From Pseudoalteromonas sp. NC201 (GTDB taxonomy: Bacteria; Pseudomonadota; Gammaproteobacteria; Enterobacterales; Alteromonadaceae), in contig NZ_CP022522.1 of the NCBI RefSeq assembly GCF_002850255.1, positions 2,541,125 to 2,605,124 of the forward strand: a stretch of 64,000 bases of DNA, given 5' to 3'. Below are positions 26,122 to 35,623 of this stretch, one piece after another (position 1 is the first letter of the stretch; every line of letters begins with the position of its first letter). Below the pieces are notes generated by a model that was not told the DNA's origin, made no database searches, and worked only from the letters and a program-made list of their open reading frames with translations. The position numbers and the translations under genes were made by a program.

Positions 26122-26841
26122 ATGACTACACCTGTTATTCAAATCAATAACCTGCAAAAGCGCTTTGGTGAATACCAAGCGTTACAGGGATTAAACTTGA
26201 GCGTACATCAAGGTGAAATTCTAGCGCTGCTAGGCCCAAATGGTGCAGGTAAAACCACCACGATTAATTGCTTACTGGGCTTTTTACAACCGGATGCCGG
26301 GGAAATCACCATCGCTGGAATTAATCCACAACATGACGTAGTAACGGCAAGGCAGCAACTGGCTTATATTCCTGAACAAGTCGCGCTCTATCCGCGACTT
26401 AGCGGACTTGAGAATCTCGCGTATTTCAGCAAAATGGCCAGCATAGAAAAGACCGACGAGGCCTTTCGCACACTGCTCAGTGAAGTAAAACTGCCAAGTC
26501 ACGCTGTAGACAAACCCGTTGCAACCTATTCAAAAGGGATGCGACAAAAAGTGGGCATAGCCATTGCCCTCGCAAAACAAGCCAAGGCATTGATCTTAGA
26601 TGAGCCTACATCAGGTCTTGATCCTTCAGCCAGCCATGAATTTAGCCAGCTCATTCAGTCATTAGCAAAGCAAGGCGTTGCGATTTTAATGGCGACCCAC
26701 GACTTATACCGCGCTCAAGAAGATGCTCATCGCGTGGCAATTATTAATCAAGGGCAATTAGTCGATACCTTAGTCTATGAACAACTGCAAGAAGTCCAAC
26801 TTGAATCCGTTTACCTCAAACATATCAAGGTGGGTGTCTGA
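26122..26841 (+). CDS. ABC transporter ATP-binding protein (ABC-2 type)
   Basis: A 239-residue ATPase with Walker A GPNGAGKT (G38-T45), signature YSKGMRQKVGIA, Walker B LILDEPTSGLDP and H-loop ATHDLY. It resembles the ATPases that energise ABC-2 type exporters and NosF-like systems rather than siderophore importers. Its stop overlaps the next permease start (TGATG). With the two DUF3526-like permeases it forms a complete exporter-type ABC unit inside a receptor operon. Confidence 0.92.
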   Translation: MTTPVIQINNLQKRFGEYQALQGLNLSVHQGEILALLGPNGAGKTTTINCLLGFLQPDAGEITIAGINPQHDVVTARQQLAYIPEQVALYPRLSGLENLAYFSKMASIEKTDEAFRTLLSEVKLPSHAVDKPVATYSKGMRQKVGIAIALAKQAKALILDEPTSGLDPSASHEFSQLIQSLAKQGVAILMATHDLYRAQEDAHRVAIINQGQLVDTLVYEQLQEVQLESVYLKHIKVGV

Positions 26842-28241
26842 TGTTTCAAACGACATTAAAAAAGGAATGGCTCGATACCAAGCGGCAGGGACAAGCGCTT
26901 TGGCTTGGAGGCATTGCAGTATTGCTGCTCTTGCTTGCCTGCTTGACCGGTTTTAAAAGCCACCAAAGCTATCAGCAAGCCGTCACGGAAGTGTCCCAAT
27001 CAGAGCAATTACGCTGGCTAAATCAAGGTGAAAAAGGTCCCCATTCCGCCGCCCACTACGGTATTTATGTGGTCAAACCCACCACCCCATTGGCTGCACT
27101 CGACGCGGGATTACAAGCATACCAAGGGAATGTGTTAAGGCTTGAGGCTCATATTCGCAACGATAGCATGTTTAGAAGTGCGCAAGATAACTTGCCGATG
27201 TCACGTTTTGGTAGCTTATCACCCGCCTTTGTGCTGCAAGTGTTACTACCGCTATTGATTATATTAATTGGCTACCCACTACTTGCCCGAGAGCGTGAGC
27301 AAGGCACCTTAAAACAACTGCTCGCATCGGGCGCAAGCCCTGCAAAGCTGTTTATCGCCAAATGTGCGCTGCTTTTTGCTATTTCTTGCTTATTTTTATT
27401 GCCTGTCGCGCTTTTTTTACTTTATAGCCAAGTAACAAGCGCGGAGCCTCATACACTCAGAAGTGGACTATTTTTACTATTTTATTTGGTTTACTTATTG
27501 CTTTGGTCGTTACTCACCACCACGCTTTCAAGTTTACTTCCAACGGCAAGGCGCGCATTGGTAGCGCTATTAACCATTTGGGCCCTTACAACACTTTTAC
27601 TACCAAAACTGGCGATGAATATCGCAACCACCATTCATCCGCAAGGTTCAGGTCAAGCGTTTCAAGCAAAGCTTGAAAGTGAGGTTTATACCGAGGCACG
27701 AGTTGAAGCAATCGCAAAGTTCAAACAACAAACATTGACTCAATATGGTGTTAGCAATGTGGAAGACTTGCCCTTTGACTATGCCGGAGCGCAACTCCAA
27801 TTTGGTGAACAATACGCAGATAAAATCTTTGACCGCTTATTTTCAGCGCGTTTAGCTCAACTAGAAGCGCAATCACAAAGCTATCAACTTGCAGGAATGT
27901 TAACGCCGTTTATCGCGATACAAACGCTGTCGATGGCCACCGCCGCCAGCGACTTTACCCACCAGCAAGCATTTGAGAATGCGGCAGAGCAGCACCGCCG
28001 CCTGATGCAAGAGGTGCTTAACTTTAATCAAAGAGATCACGGTCACAAGGCGGACGGACATTACACCGCGGGCGAGGAATTATGGCAGCAGATCCCAAAG
28101 TTCGCATTCCAATACCCCAATTTCATTCGTTACCTGCCTCACTACGTTATAAGCCTGTTTAGCCTGAGCTTTTGGTTGATTGCGCTGGTGTTATTGAGTT
28201 TCTTCTCGATTAAAAAACTGCGCTTGGAGGAGCAAAGATGA
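26841..28241 (+). CDS. ABC-2 type permease, DUF3526-like (first of two)
   Basis: A 466-residue membrane protein. One N-terminal TM is followed by a large periplasmic loop (about 45-130), a cluster of TMs containing LLAREREQGTLKQLLASG (the cytoplasmic coupling motif of ABC-2/NosY-like permeases), a second large extracytoplasmic region (about 265-430) and a final TM. This layout and the paired occurrence fit DUF3526 permeases. It is translationally coupled to the ATPase and overlaps the second permease by 4 bp. Confidence 0.82.
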   Translation: MFQTTLKKEWLDTKRQGQALWLGGIAVLLLLLACLTGFKSHQSYQQAVTEVSQSEQLRWLNQGEKGPHSAAHYGIYVVKPTTPLAALDAGLQAYQGNVLRLEAHIRNDSMFRSAQDNLPMSRFGSLSPAFVLQVLLPLLIILIGYPLLAREREQGTLKQLLASGASPAKLFIAKCALLFAISCLFLLPVALFLLYSQVTSAEPHTLRSGLFLLFYLVYLLLWSLLTTTLSSLLPTARRALVALLTIWALTTLLLPKLAMNIATTIHPQGSGQAFQAKLESEVYTEARVEAIAKFKQQTLTQYGVSNVEDLPFDYAGAQLQFGEQYADKIFDRLFSARLAQLEAQSQSYQLAGMLTPFIAIQTLSMATAASDFTHQQAFENAAEQHRRLMQEVLNFNQRDHGHKADGHYTAGEELWQQIPKFAFQYPNFIRYLPHYVISLFSLSFWLIALVLLSFFSIKKLRLEEQR

Positions 28242-29707
28242 AACGCTTAATGTTAGCTACTGAGTTTAAAAACCTCTGGCGAGAAAAACTCGTACTCGCG
28301 CTGTTTGTGACCACTACCATGCTTGCACTAGTGGCATTTTTTAACGCCCATTACTTTGCTAAAAAACAGCATGACGTGGTACTTGCCGCACAGCAAATGC
28401 AGCAACAGGCCATCCAAGATGCCAAAGCTGGATTACCCGAAAGACTCGCCAGTACAGCAGACTATAAATGGTGGGAAGACCCATACGACCTGCGCGGGCA
28501 GGCTTTTTACTTAATGCAAAATTACGCCACCAAAACCCCGCTTGCAACGTCGCCAATCGCAACAGGGCAAGCCGACGTATTACCTTACTATTTTAAGATG
28601 CTAATCAAAGAAAAACAGCACATCGTTCATCAATATGACTATGTTCATCCGCTATCTCTGTTGTTAGGCCAGTTCGATTTAAGTTTTGTGATTGTCTATT
28701 TACTGCCATTGCTCATTATTGGCATTTGCTTTAATGCCTTGGCAAGTGAACGCCAAGATGGGCAGCTAAGACTACTGATGCTTCAAGGAGGCAGTGCGAC
28801 CCGCCTTCTGACCTATCAATTATTGCTGCGAAGCGCGTTAATTGTGCTGCCATTTTTAAGTATTAGTAGCCTGCTTTTAATAACAATACGAGAGCAGCTA
28901 GGGGTGGTTGAACTGCTGAGCTATAACCTTATCGCACTATGTTATTCTGGGTTTTGGATTGCCTTAACCGCTTGGGTAAATAGCAGAGCCAAAAGTGCAG
29001 CAAACAACGCAGCTACCTTAGTCACCTGTTGGCTTGCCTTAGTGATTGTGGTTCCAGCTTTGGTCAATACCAGCATCGCTTTGCTTGACCCAACCCCTTC
29101 ACGAATTCACTATATAGATAGCCTCCGTGCCGCTAGCGACGATGCCCAAAAAGCGAGTGAAAAGACCTTAGCTCAGTATTTTCAAGATCATCCAGAACTT
29201 GCGAAGAATGGCAGTGGTTCCAGCGATTACGCAACCAAAAAAATCGCCACCATTAATTCTGTTGAACGCGCAATGACAGCCCAAGATTTACGCTTTTTAA
29301 CTGCGCAACAAGCACAGCAACATAATGCACAAAAGCTACAGTATCTCTCCCCCGCACTCATCGCACAAACACTGCTGGTTGATTTAGCGGGCAATGGATT
29401 AGCACGTCATCACGCCTTCATGGCGGAAGTTGAAGCTCATCATCAAGCACTACAAGGTTTCTTTGCCAACGAAATTGCCAAAGCCAACCAAAGAGGAGAC
29501 TTTGCTCCTTGTGAGGGTTGTAGCGCAAAGCCAACGCTCACGGACTTAGCTGATATTCCTCAATTTAGCAGTGACTTTGCCACACCAGTGAACAACTACA
29601 CGCCATTAATCTGGTTGCTGCTACTAGCCGTCGGCCTGCTCCTTATAGCAAAACGCCGTGTCAACAAGATAGACAGTGCAAACAACAAAGAGGTGTTAGT
29701 CGTATGA
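28238..29707 (+). CDS. ABC-2 type permease, DUF3526-like (second of two)
   Basis: 489 residues, same architecture as the preceding permease: N-terminal TM, periplasmic region, coupling motif LASERQDGQLRLLMLQG, four or five TMs, a long second extracytoplasmic domain and a C-terminal TM (LIWLLLLAVGLLLIA). The second soluble domain contains DFAPCEGCSAKPTL, with two cysteines that could bind metal or form a disulfide. It overlaps the Y4yA-like gene by 4 bp. The pair probably forms a heterodimeric exporter with the ATPase. Confidence 0.82.
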   Translation: MKRLMLATEFKNLWREKLVLALFVTTTMLALVAFFNAHYFAKKQHDVVLAAQQMQQQAIQDAKAGLPERLASTADYKWWEDPYDLRGQAFYLMQNYATKTPLATSPIATGQADVLPYYFKMLIKEKQHIVHQYDYVHPLSLLLGQFDLSFVIVYLLPLLIIGICFNALASERQDGQLRLLMLQGGSATRLLTYQLLLRSALIVLPFLSISSLLLITIREQLGVVELLSYNLIALCYSGFWIALTAWVNSRAKSAANNAATLVTCWLALVIVVPALVNTSIALLDPTPSRIHYIDSLRAASDDAQKASEKTLAQYFQDHPELAKNGSGSSDYATKKIATINSVERAMTAQDLRFLTAQQAQQHNAQKLQYLSPALIAQTLLVDLAGNGLARHHAFMAEVEAHHQALQGFFANEIAKANQRGDFAPCEGCSAKPTLTDLADIPQFSSDFATPVNNYTPLIWLLLLAVGLLLIAKRRVNKIDSANNKEVLVV

Positions 29708-31038
29708 GTGATGCCTTCACTGCAAAATTGCATCCGCAAACGCAGAGCCTGCTATCGGAGCACCAAGCCAAGTTATTTGAATGGGCGGCAGCATTGGGAG
29801 CGCCGCTACATTTAGTGTTTCCTCAGCGTTTTGCGGAAAATATCGAAACCCTGCAAGCTAACTTAATAAAGCTCGGGCTTGAACATGAGATTTATTTTGC
29901 CAAAAAAGCCAACAAAGCCCAATGTTTTACTCAAGTCGCGTCCAATCACGATATAGGAATAGACGTGGCTAGTGTGCAAGAGTTTGAACTTGCCCTAAGC
30001 GGTGGTATTCAAGGTGTAAAAATTGGTGTATCTGGTCCGCATAAATCAGATGCACTACTTAGCTTAGCACTTGTGCATCAAGCACTTGTCGCCATAGATT
30101 CAAGTGCTGAGTTAAGCTCCATCATTACACTGGCCCGCCAGCGAAAGCGCCCAGCGCGAGTGCTACTGCGTTTACAAACACAACCAACTAAAGCCTCACG
30201 CTTTGGTAGTTCGCTGTGCCAGCTTACGCCGCTATTAGCACAGTGCCGAGAATACAAGGAATGGGTAAGCTTAGAAGGATTTAGCTGCCACTTAAGCGGG
30301 TACTGCCCACAAGCACGTGGCGAGAGTATCCATACCTTAGTCGGTGCAATAGACGAGGCCAAGCAAATGGGGCTGTCGCCATCAAAAGTGAATATTGGCG
30401 GTGGCCTGCCCGTCTCCTACTTACAGAATGAGCAGTGGCAACAAGCCTTGGACTTTGAATGCTTTTTTGCAGATAAAACCTTTGCAGGATTTTATCCCTA
30501 CCATAACAAACAAAGCCCTGCGGACACCTTACACGCTATTTTGGCAGTGAAGAACGCGCATGGACAAACCGCATTAGCGGCATTACGCCAAAGGAACCTT
30601 ACATTGATGCTTGAACCTGGGCGCGCACTGCTCGACGAGGCTGGCATTAGCTTGTTTAAAGTGCAAGGGACAAAGCCGCACCTAGGCACATCAGACTGCC
30701 ATATCGCCACACTTTCGGGCTCAAGCTTATCATTGTCAGAACAGTGGTTTGAAAGCGAATACTTGCCGAGTCCGCTGTTACTCACGGCACATTCAAACCG
30801 CAAACAAGGAACGTATCGCGTTGCTTTTGGCGGCGCAACCTGCCTAGATAACGACATGATAAGCTGGCGGTTTATTCCCTTGTCGCAACTACCGCAGCGC
30901 GATGACCTAATGGTTTACCTCAACACTGCAGGATATCAAATGGATTCGAATGAATCTGAATTTCACTCTATGCCATTGCCACGAAAAATCGCCGTAACGT
31001 GGGAGCACAACAGACTTTCTTGGCAACTACTTAGCTAG
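29704..31038 (+). CDS. Y4yA-family PLP-dependent decarboxylase (SbnH-like fold-type III)
   Basis: A 444-residue alanine-racemase-fold enzyme of the ornithine/diaminopimelate decarboxylase superfamily. The PLP lysine lies in FAKKANKAQ (K68), followed by GIDVASVQEFELAL, the LEGFSCHLSGY histidine segment, NIGGGLPVSY and LEPGRALLDEAG. These features match the Y4yA family, related to SbnH, which decarboxylates a citryl-diaminopropionate intermediate in staphyloferrin B synthesis. Here the substrate must differ or be made elsewhere, because no citrate ligase is present. It is coupled to the permease upstream and followed 37 bp later by the SbnA-like gene. Confidence 0.8.
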   Translation: MSDAFTAKLHPQTQSLLSEHQAKLFEWAAALGAPLHLVFPQRFAENIETLQANLIKLGLEHEIYFAKKANKAQCFTQVASNHDIGIDVASVQEFELALSGGIQGVKIGVSGPHKSDALLSLALVHQALVAIDSSAELSSIITLARQRKRPARVLLRLQTQPTKASRFGSSLCQLTPLLAQCREYKEWVSLEGFSCHLSGYCPQARGESIHTLVGAIDEAKQMGLSPSKVNIGGGLPVSYLQNEQWQQALDFECFFADKTFAGFYPYHNKQSPADTLHAILAVKNAHGQTALAALRQRNLTLMLEPGRALLDEAGISLFKVQGTKPHLGTSDCHIATLSGSSLSLSEQWFESEYLPSPLLLTAHSNRKQGTYRVAFGGATCLDNDMISWRFIPLSQLPQRDDLMVYLNTAGYQMDSNESEFHSMPLPRKIAVTWEHNRLSWQLLS

Positions 31039-31075
31039 AAAAACACCCAACAACACAACGTAAAGGAGCCTATTT

Positions 31076-32134
31076 ATGAACATAAATGCGCAGCATTCAC
31101 TCGCCTCGACATTATCCCTAACCCCCTATTTAAGGGTTTCGCAAAGTATTGGTAATACCCCGCTAATGCAGTTTTTAAGTCTACCAAACGGTAGCAAACT
31201 GTATCTTAAACTTGAGCAGTTTAACCCCACCGGTAGCACTAAGATCCGAATGGCGAAGTCTATGTTAGATGAAGCAGAAGCCAGTGGCCAACTGAAGCCG
31301 GGGGGCTGGGTCGTTGAGTCAACCTCTGGCAATACCGGCGTTGGCCTTGCGCTGCTTGCAGCTGAGCGTGGCTATCGCTTTACCGCACTTGTGGATAACC
31401 ATGCGGCAAAAGAGAAAATTAGTAATATGAAAGCCTTTGGCGCGGAAGTGATCTGCGTTAGCGAAGCTGGAGACGACAGCCTATCTACTGATATTCGCGA
31501 TGCAATGGCCGCGAAGCTGGCACAAGAGCAAGGCGCATTTTGGACCGCCCAACACAATAATTTTGCCAATAGCCGCGGTTATACAGGACTTGCGCAAGAG
31601 GTCTTTCATGAACTTGGTGAACACATTAGTCACCTTGTTGGTGCGGTTGGCACAGGTGGGTCGCTATGCGGCACAACAAGGGCTCTGCGGGATTTAGGTT
31701 GTCATCACCTCACAACGATTGGAGTTGAACCTGTAGGGTCTGTGATTTTTGGTGGACCAGGACTGAATTATCATCAGTCAGGAACGGGGACGCCGGAAGG
31801 CGCTGAGATAGGTCCCGTTATTGAGTATGAACTTATCGACAAAGGCGTGAAGGTATCTGACAAACAAGCGTTTAATACCGCCAGGTACCTTGCCAAGCAC
31901 TACGCCCTAATGGTCGGTGGCTCGGCAGGTGGAGTTATATACGAAGCGCTACAGGCGTTAAAAACCGCCCCCGCCGATAGCTTATTTGTGGTACTCGTTT
32001 GTGACGGTGGCGAGAAATATCTCGATACCGTATTCAATGATGATTGGATGGCAAAACACGACCTTATCGACATTAACATCGAGCAAGAGCTCGATGACCT
32101 ATTAACGCAATATAAACCTGCCGCGAGAGCCTAA
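31076..32134 (+). CDS. sbnA: SbnA-like N-(2-amino-2-carboxyethyl)-L-glutamate synthase
   Basis: A 352-residue fold-type II PLP enzyme of the cysteine synthase family. The PLP lysine is K56 in NPTGSTKIRMA, the phosphate-loop STSGNTGVG follows, and GSVIFGGPGLNY and CDGGEKYLDTVFNDDW match regions that distinguish SbnA from ordinary CysK. SbnA condenses O-phospho-L-serine with L-glutamate to form ACEGA, the precursor of L-2,3-diaminopropionate. The next gene encodes its partner SbnB, 2 bp downstream, which strengthens the assignment. A ribosome site AAAGGAG precedes the ATG. Confidence 0.8.
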   Translation: MNINAQHSLASTLSLTPYLRVSQSIGNTPLMQFLSLPNGSKLYLKLEQFNPTGSTKIRMAKSMLDEAEASGQLKPGGWVVESTSGNTGVGLALLAAERGYRFTALVDNHAAKEKISNMKAFGAEVICVSEAGDDSLSTDIRDAMAAKLAQEQGAFWTAQHNNFANSRGYTGLAQEVFHELGEHISHLVGAVGTGGSLCGTTRALRDLGCHHLTTIGVEPVGSVIFGGPGLNYHQSGTGTPEGAEIGPVIEYELIDKGVKVSDKQAFNTARYLAKHYALMVGGSAGGVIYEALQALKTAPADSLFVVLVCDGGEKYLDTVFNDDWMAKHDLIDINIEQELDDLLTQYKPAARA

Positions 32135-32136
32135 CC

Positions 32137-33120
32137 ATGACCCAACAAACTATTCTGCCGATACTAAATGAAGCCCGACTGGCGCAACTTGATTTTCCCT
32201 ATAGTAAAGTCATTGAGGTGGTGGAAAATGCCTTTCGTTCACTGCACCACCCTGACTCTGCCAACCCACTCAAAGTGATTATGACGCCACAAGATGGTCG
32301 ATCCATTGCCTATAGTATGGCTGGCCGAGATGCCGCAAGTAATACCGTAGGGTTTAAGGTGGTCTATGAATACGACCCAGACAGAAGTCGTAACCAATAT
32401 CAATTCTATTCCTTTATTTTCCTTTGCGATGATGCCACAGGCCACCCTGTGGCCCTAATGGATGTAAAAGAACTAGGCCCTATGCGCACATCAGCCACCT
32501 CCGCCTTGTTTGCAAAGTATGCCGTTCATTCAGATGCCAAAAATGCGTTGGTTGTAGGAACAGGTGTTCAAGGGCAAATCGCTTTACCAATGCTCATCAC
32601 GGCATTACCACAACTCACACACTTAACCGTCCACGGCAGCTATCAAGCAGGTTTGGAAGCGGTTCAGCAAAAACTAAAGGAGCATCACCCACAGCGACAA
32701 GTTGCGGTATCACAAGACTTAGAAGCTTCAGTAAGACAAGCCGATGTGATCCTTGCCGTTACTGGGTTATCCGCCAAAGAGAACATTAAATATGAATGGT
32801 TAAAACCGGGCGCTGTGGTGATTTTAGTTGGCTATGGGATCGAAAAGCCAGTGCTACACCGAGCTGATAGATTGCTCACAACGGATGCAGAACAAATGAA
32901 GGTCACCGGAGACGATTTATTAGACGAGAACGATAAGCTACCCGCCGTTGATGCGACATTGACGGAAATACTAAATGGTGAAAAGCCGGCACGAACCCAC
33001 CCTGATGAAATTATCTTTGTCTATAACAGCGGCATGATCATTACTGACGTGGCACTCGGAAGAGCGGTTGCAGACTTTGCCATCACACAAGAAAACGTGG
33101 AGGAAGTAACGTTATGGTAG
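32137..33120 (+). CDS. sbnB: SbnB-like diaminopropionate synthase (ornithine cyclodeaminase family)
   Basis: A 327-residue NAD-dependent enzyme of the ornithine cyclodeaminase/mu-crystallin family. KVVYEYDPDRSRNQYQFYSF and LMDVKELGPMRTSATSAL form the substrate-binding half; VVGTGVQGQIALPML is the dinucleotide-binding glycine motif. SbnB oxidatively cleaves ACEGA to L-2,3-diaminopropionate and 2-oxoglutarate. Its pairing with SbnA separates it from true ornithine cyclodeaminase. It overlaps the MATE gene by 7 bp. Confidence 0.82.
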   Translation: MTQQTILPILNEARLAQLDFPYSKVIEVVENAFRSLHHPDSANPLKVIMTPQDGRSIAYSMAGRDAASNTVGFKVVYEYDPDRSRNQYQFYSFIFLCDDATGHPVALMDVKELGPMRTSATSALFAKYAVHSDAKNALVVGTGVQGQIALPMLITALPQLTHLTVHGSYQAGLEAVQQKLKEHHPQRQVAVSQDLEASVRQADVILAVTGLSAKENIKYEWLKPGAVVILVGYGIEKPVLHRADRLLTTDAEQMKVTGDDLLDENDKLPAVDATLTEILNGEKPARTHPDEIIFVYNSGMIITDVALGRAVADFAITQENVEEVTLW

Positions 33121-34490
33121 CTTCAGCGCGCGCCGATATTTTTAAAGTAAGTCAGCTCGCAGGGCCGCTTATTCTGACCAATCTGCTCTACGTGGCAATT
33201 GCAACGATAGATCTTATCATGCTCGGTATGTTGAGCCCGTTAGAACTGGCTGCAGGCGGCCTCGCCATTGGTATTTTTAATCAATTTAGAACCATGGGAA
33301 CGGGCGTAGTCACGGCAACGGGTAATTTGGTATCTGATGCAATCGGCAAGGCTAAACTAGATCAGATCACTCCTCTTTTTAACGCCAGCATGCTTATCGG
33401 AACATTTTTGGGTCTGCTATTCGCCGCCGCGATGTTTGCCATAGAGCCATTTTTAAGGTTTATCGGTACATCCGAGGCAATTGCCAATTTGACGACCCAA
33501 TATTTAACCGTTGTCGCTTTGGGCTTATTACCCTGTTTTTGGTTTCAAAGCGTGCGGCATTTTAGTGTTGGATTGAAAAGACCAGGGCCATTGATGTTAA
33601 TAACGGGTGTATCTGTTGTACTCACTATCGTGCTCAATTACGGTCTAATTTTTGGTCAGTTTGGCCTACCACAACTCGGCTTTGTGGGGGTTGCAGCCGC
33701 CACGTGTATCGTGCTGTATTTATCGTTTTTACTGTTTGTACTATTTGCCAAGCGCGATGACGTACTCAGCCCCTACCTCACTATAAAGTTTTGGCAAACC
33801 GACCGTGAAGCACTTGGTAAAACATGGAAAATGGGCGTGCCAATTGGCGCAACTTACGGGCTTGAAGCTGGTTTTTTCACCGTGCTTGCGTTGTTTGTGG
33901 CAACACTCGGCGTAAATGCCTTAGCCGCCCACAACGTGGTAAGCCAAATGGTGTACATCGTATTTATGGTATCTGCTGGCATTTCATCTGCTTGTTCTAT
34001 TTACATCAGCGAAGCCAATGCTGCGGGGGACTTTCATCATGCAAAACGCATCGGCAATTTGGGGATTATTTGCGGTGCCGTGGTCATGTCTGTTTTCGCC
34101 TTAATCTATTTATTCACACCCGAATTTGTACTGCGGCCATTTTTAAGTGCAGAAGAATTACAAAACTCCGATGTCGTTGTTATCGCTATAGAGCTACTCG
34201 TTATTGCCGCCTTTTTGCAGTTTTTTGACGCGTGGCAAAATATCGGGCTCGGTATCCTGCGTGGACTTGGCGATGTTAAAAGCACCCTAATGCTGTCTTT
34301 AATTGGTTATTGGTGCATTGGTCTTCCCGGTGCGTGGTTATTTCAAGAATTTTTCTCTTTGGGTATTTTGGGCGTTTGGTACGCCTTAATGTTAGGACTT
34401 GCGGTCACAGCGCTATCTGAGATTTGGCTTTTTAATCATAGGGCTAATCGTTTACTTGAGCCCACATCACTCAAGGAGCAAAACGCATGA
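33114..34490 (+). CDS. MATE family efflux transporter
   Basis: A 458-residue transporter with 12 TM segments in two similar halves, each starting with a MATE-type motif (GPLILTNLLYVAIATIDLIM and GVPIGATYGLEAGFFTVLAL). MATE proteins exchange Na+ or H+ for small cationic or zwitterionic compounds. It sits between the biosynthetic genes, overlapping both neighbours (7 bp and 4 bp), which suggests that it exports the product of this operon. Confidence 0.9.
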   Translation: MVASARADIFKVSQLAGPLILTNLLYVAIATIDLIMLGMLSPLELAAGGLAIGIFNQFRTMGTGVVTATGNLVSDAIGKAKLDQITPLFNASMLIGTFLGLLFAAAMFAIEPFLRFIGTSEAIANLTTQYLTVVALGLLPCFWFQSVRHFSVGLKRPGPLMLITGVSVVLTIVLNYGLIFGQFGLPQLGFVGVAAATCIVLYLSFLLFVLFAKRDDVLSPYLTIKFWQTDREALGKTWKMGVPIGATYGLEAGFFTVLALFVATLGVNALAAHNVVSQMVYIVFMVSAGISSACSIYISEANAAGDFHHAKRIGNLGIICGAVVMSVFALIYLFTPEFVLRPFLSAEELQNSDVVVIAIELLVIAAFLQFFDAWQNIGLGILRGLGDVKSTLMLSLIGYWCIGLPGAWLFQEFFSLGILGVWYALMLGLAVTALSEIWLFNHRANRLLEPTSLKEQNA

Positions 34491-35599
34491 CAACGACAAT
34501 GCCAAACCCAGCCCGCAAGGAAGTCATTGCACTACCGCCCTATGGTGCGGGACAGACCATTGAGCAAGCAGCAGCGCGTAATCTCCACCCCAATATGATA
34601 AACCTCTCGGTGAATGAAAACCCTTTAGGGCCAAGTCCTGCTGCGCTTAATGCTTTTAAAGCACAACTGCATACCGCTAGCTGCTATCCAGACAGCCAAT
34701 GCACTGAGCTAAATGAGCAGCTGGCAACTAAACTTAACGTTGCCAGAGAACAAATTGTACTCGGCAATGGCTCTGAGGATGTACTCTCAATGCTGTGTAA
34801 AGCTTTCCTCAGTCAAGGCGATAAGGTGTTAGTGGCCAAGCCTACCTTTGCGCTTCATGGGATTTACGCCAATATGATGGGGGCAAAGGTCCTAGAAGTG
34901 CCGATGCAAAGCGATTTGTCCTATCGAATTGATGATTGGCTCGATGCTATCGCATGCCACCCAGATTTAAAAATGCTTATGCTTGCTAACCCGTCGAATC
35001 CTATAGGTTGTACGTTTGATGCCAATAATTTGCAGCGCCTCATTGATGCCTGTCCGCTCAATACGGTTATCGTCATTGATGAAGCGTACTGCGAATATGC
35101 CCAAGGCCATAAACAGTTTGTCGATAGCTTAACACTACTTCAAACACAGCCTCGTCCCTACGCGGTATTACGGACTTTTTCCAAAGCCTATGGTCTTGCA
35201 GGGCTTAGAGTGGGCTACGGCGTAATGGCAAATGCACAATTGGCGGATTATCTGCACCGCGTACGTACACCTTACAATGTAAATCGACTAGCACAACTTG
35301 CAGCGATCGCGGTACTACAAGATCCCTCCTATTTGGCAGACACGGTCACGCAAACGAATCGCGAAAGGGAAAAACTCAGCGCCGCCCTCACCGAGCTGGG
35401 TTATTTTGTCGCGCCAAGTCTAGCCAACTTTTTATTTATTGATGTCAAGCAGCCGTCTGCGCATGTCGCATCTTTGCTGCTGCAACAAGGAATAATGATA
35501 AAACCTTGGCTAGAATCAGGTTTTGATCATTTTGTAAGAGTAAGCATCGGGCTTCCGGAGCAAAACCTTAGGGTGCTTGAAGCCTTTAAACAGTTGTAA
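34487..35599 (+). CDS. HisC-like class II aminotransferase
   Basis: A 370-residue fold-type I PLP enzyme close to histidinol-phosphate aminotransferases: NLSVNENPLGPSP, LGNGSEDVLSML, NPSNPIGC, VIDEAYCEYA, and the PLP lysine in RTFSKAYGLAGLRVGY. It overlaps the MATE gene by 4 bp and ends the operon. There is no other histidine gene around, so it more likely transaminates a pathway intermediate than histidinol phosphate. Which intermediate is unknown. Confidence 0.85.
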   Translation: MTTTMPNPARKEVIALPPYGAGQTIEQAAARNLHPNMINLSVNENPLGPSPAALNAFKAQLHTASCYPDSQCTELNEQLATKLNVAREQIVLGNGSEDVLSMLCKAFLSQGDKVLVAKPTFALHGIYANMMGAKVLEVPMQSDLSYRIDDWLDAIACHPDLKMLMLANPSNPIGCTFDANNLQRLIDACPLNTVIVIDEAYCEYAQGHKQFVDSLTLLQTQPRPYAVLRTFSKAYGLAGLRVGYGVMANAQLADYLHRVRTPYNVNRLAQLAAIAVLQDPSYLADTVTQTNREREKLSAALTELGYFVAPSLANFLFIDVKQPSAHVASLLLQQGIMIKPWLESGFDHFVRVSIGLPEQNLRVLEAFKQL

Positions 35600-35604
35600 G
35601 TATC

Positions 35605-35623
35605 GCCCTCTGTGAGGGCTTTT
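35605..35623 (+). terminator. Terminator at the end of the metallophore operon
   Basis: GCCCTC (35605-35610) pairs with GAGGGC (35614-35619) around a three-base loop, followed by TTTT. It lies 6 bp after the HisC-like stop and directly abuts the stop of the convergent DUF1015 gene. Confidence 0.75.

Noticed and set aside
24007-35599. Staphyloferrin B cluster
   Set aside because: SbnA-, SbnB- and SbnH-type enzymes are present, but SbnC, SbnE and SbnF synthetases and the citrate synthase SbnG are absent, so the product cannot be assembled from this locus as in staphylococci.
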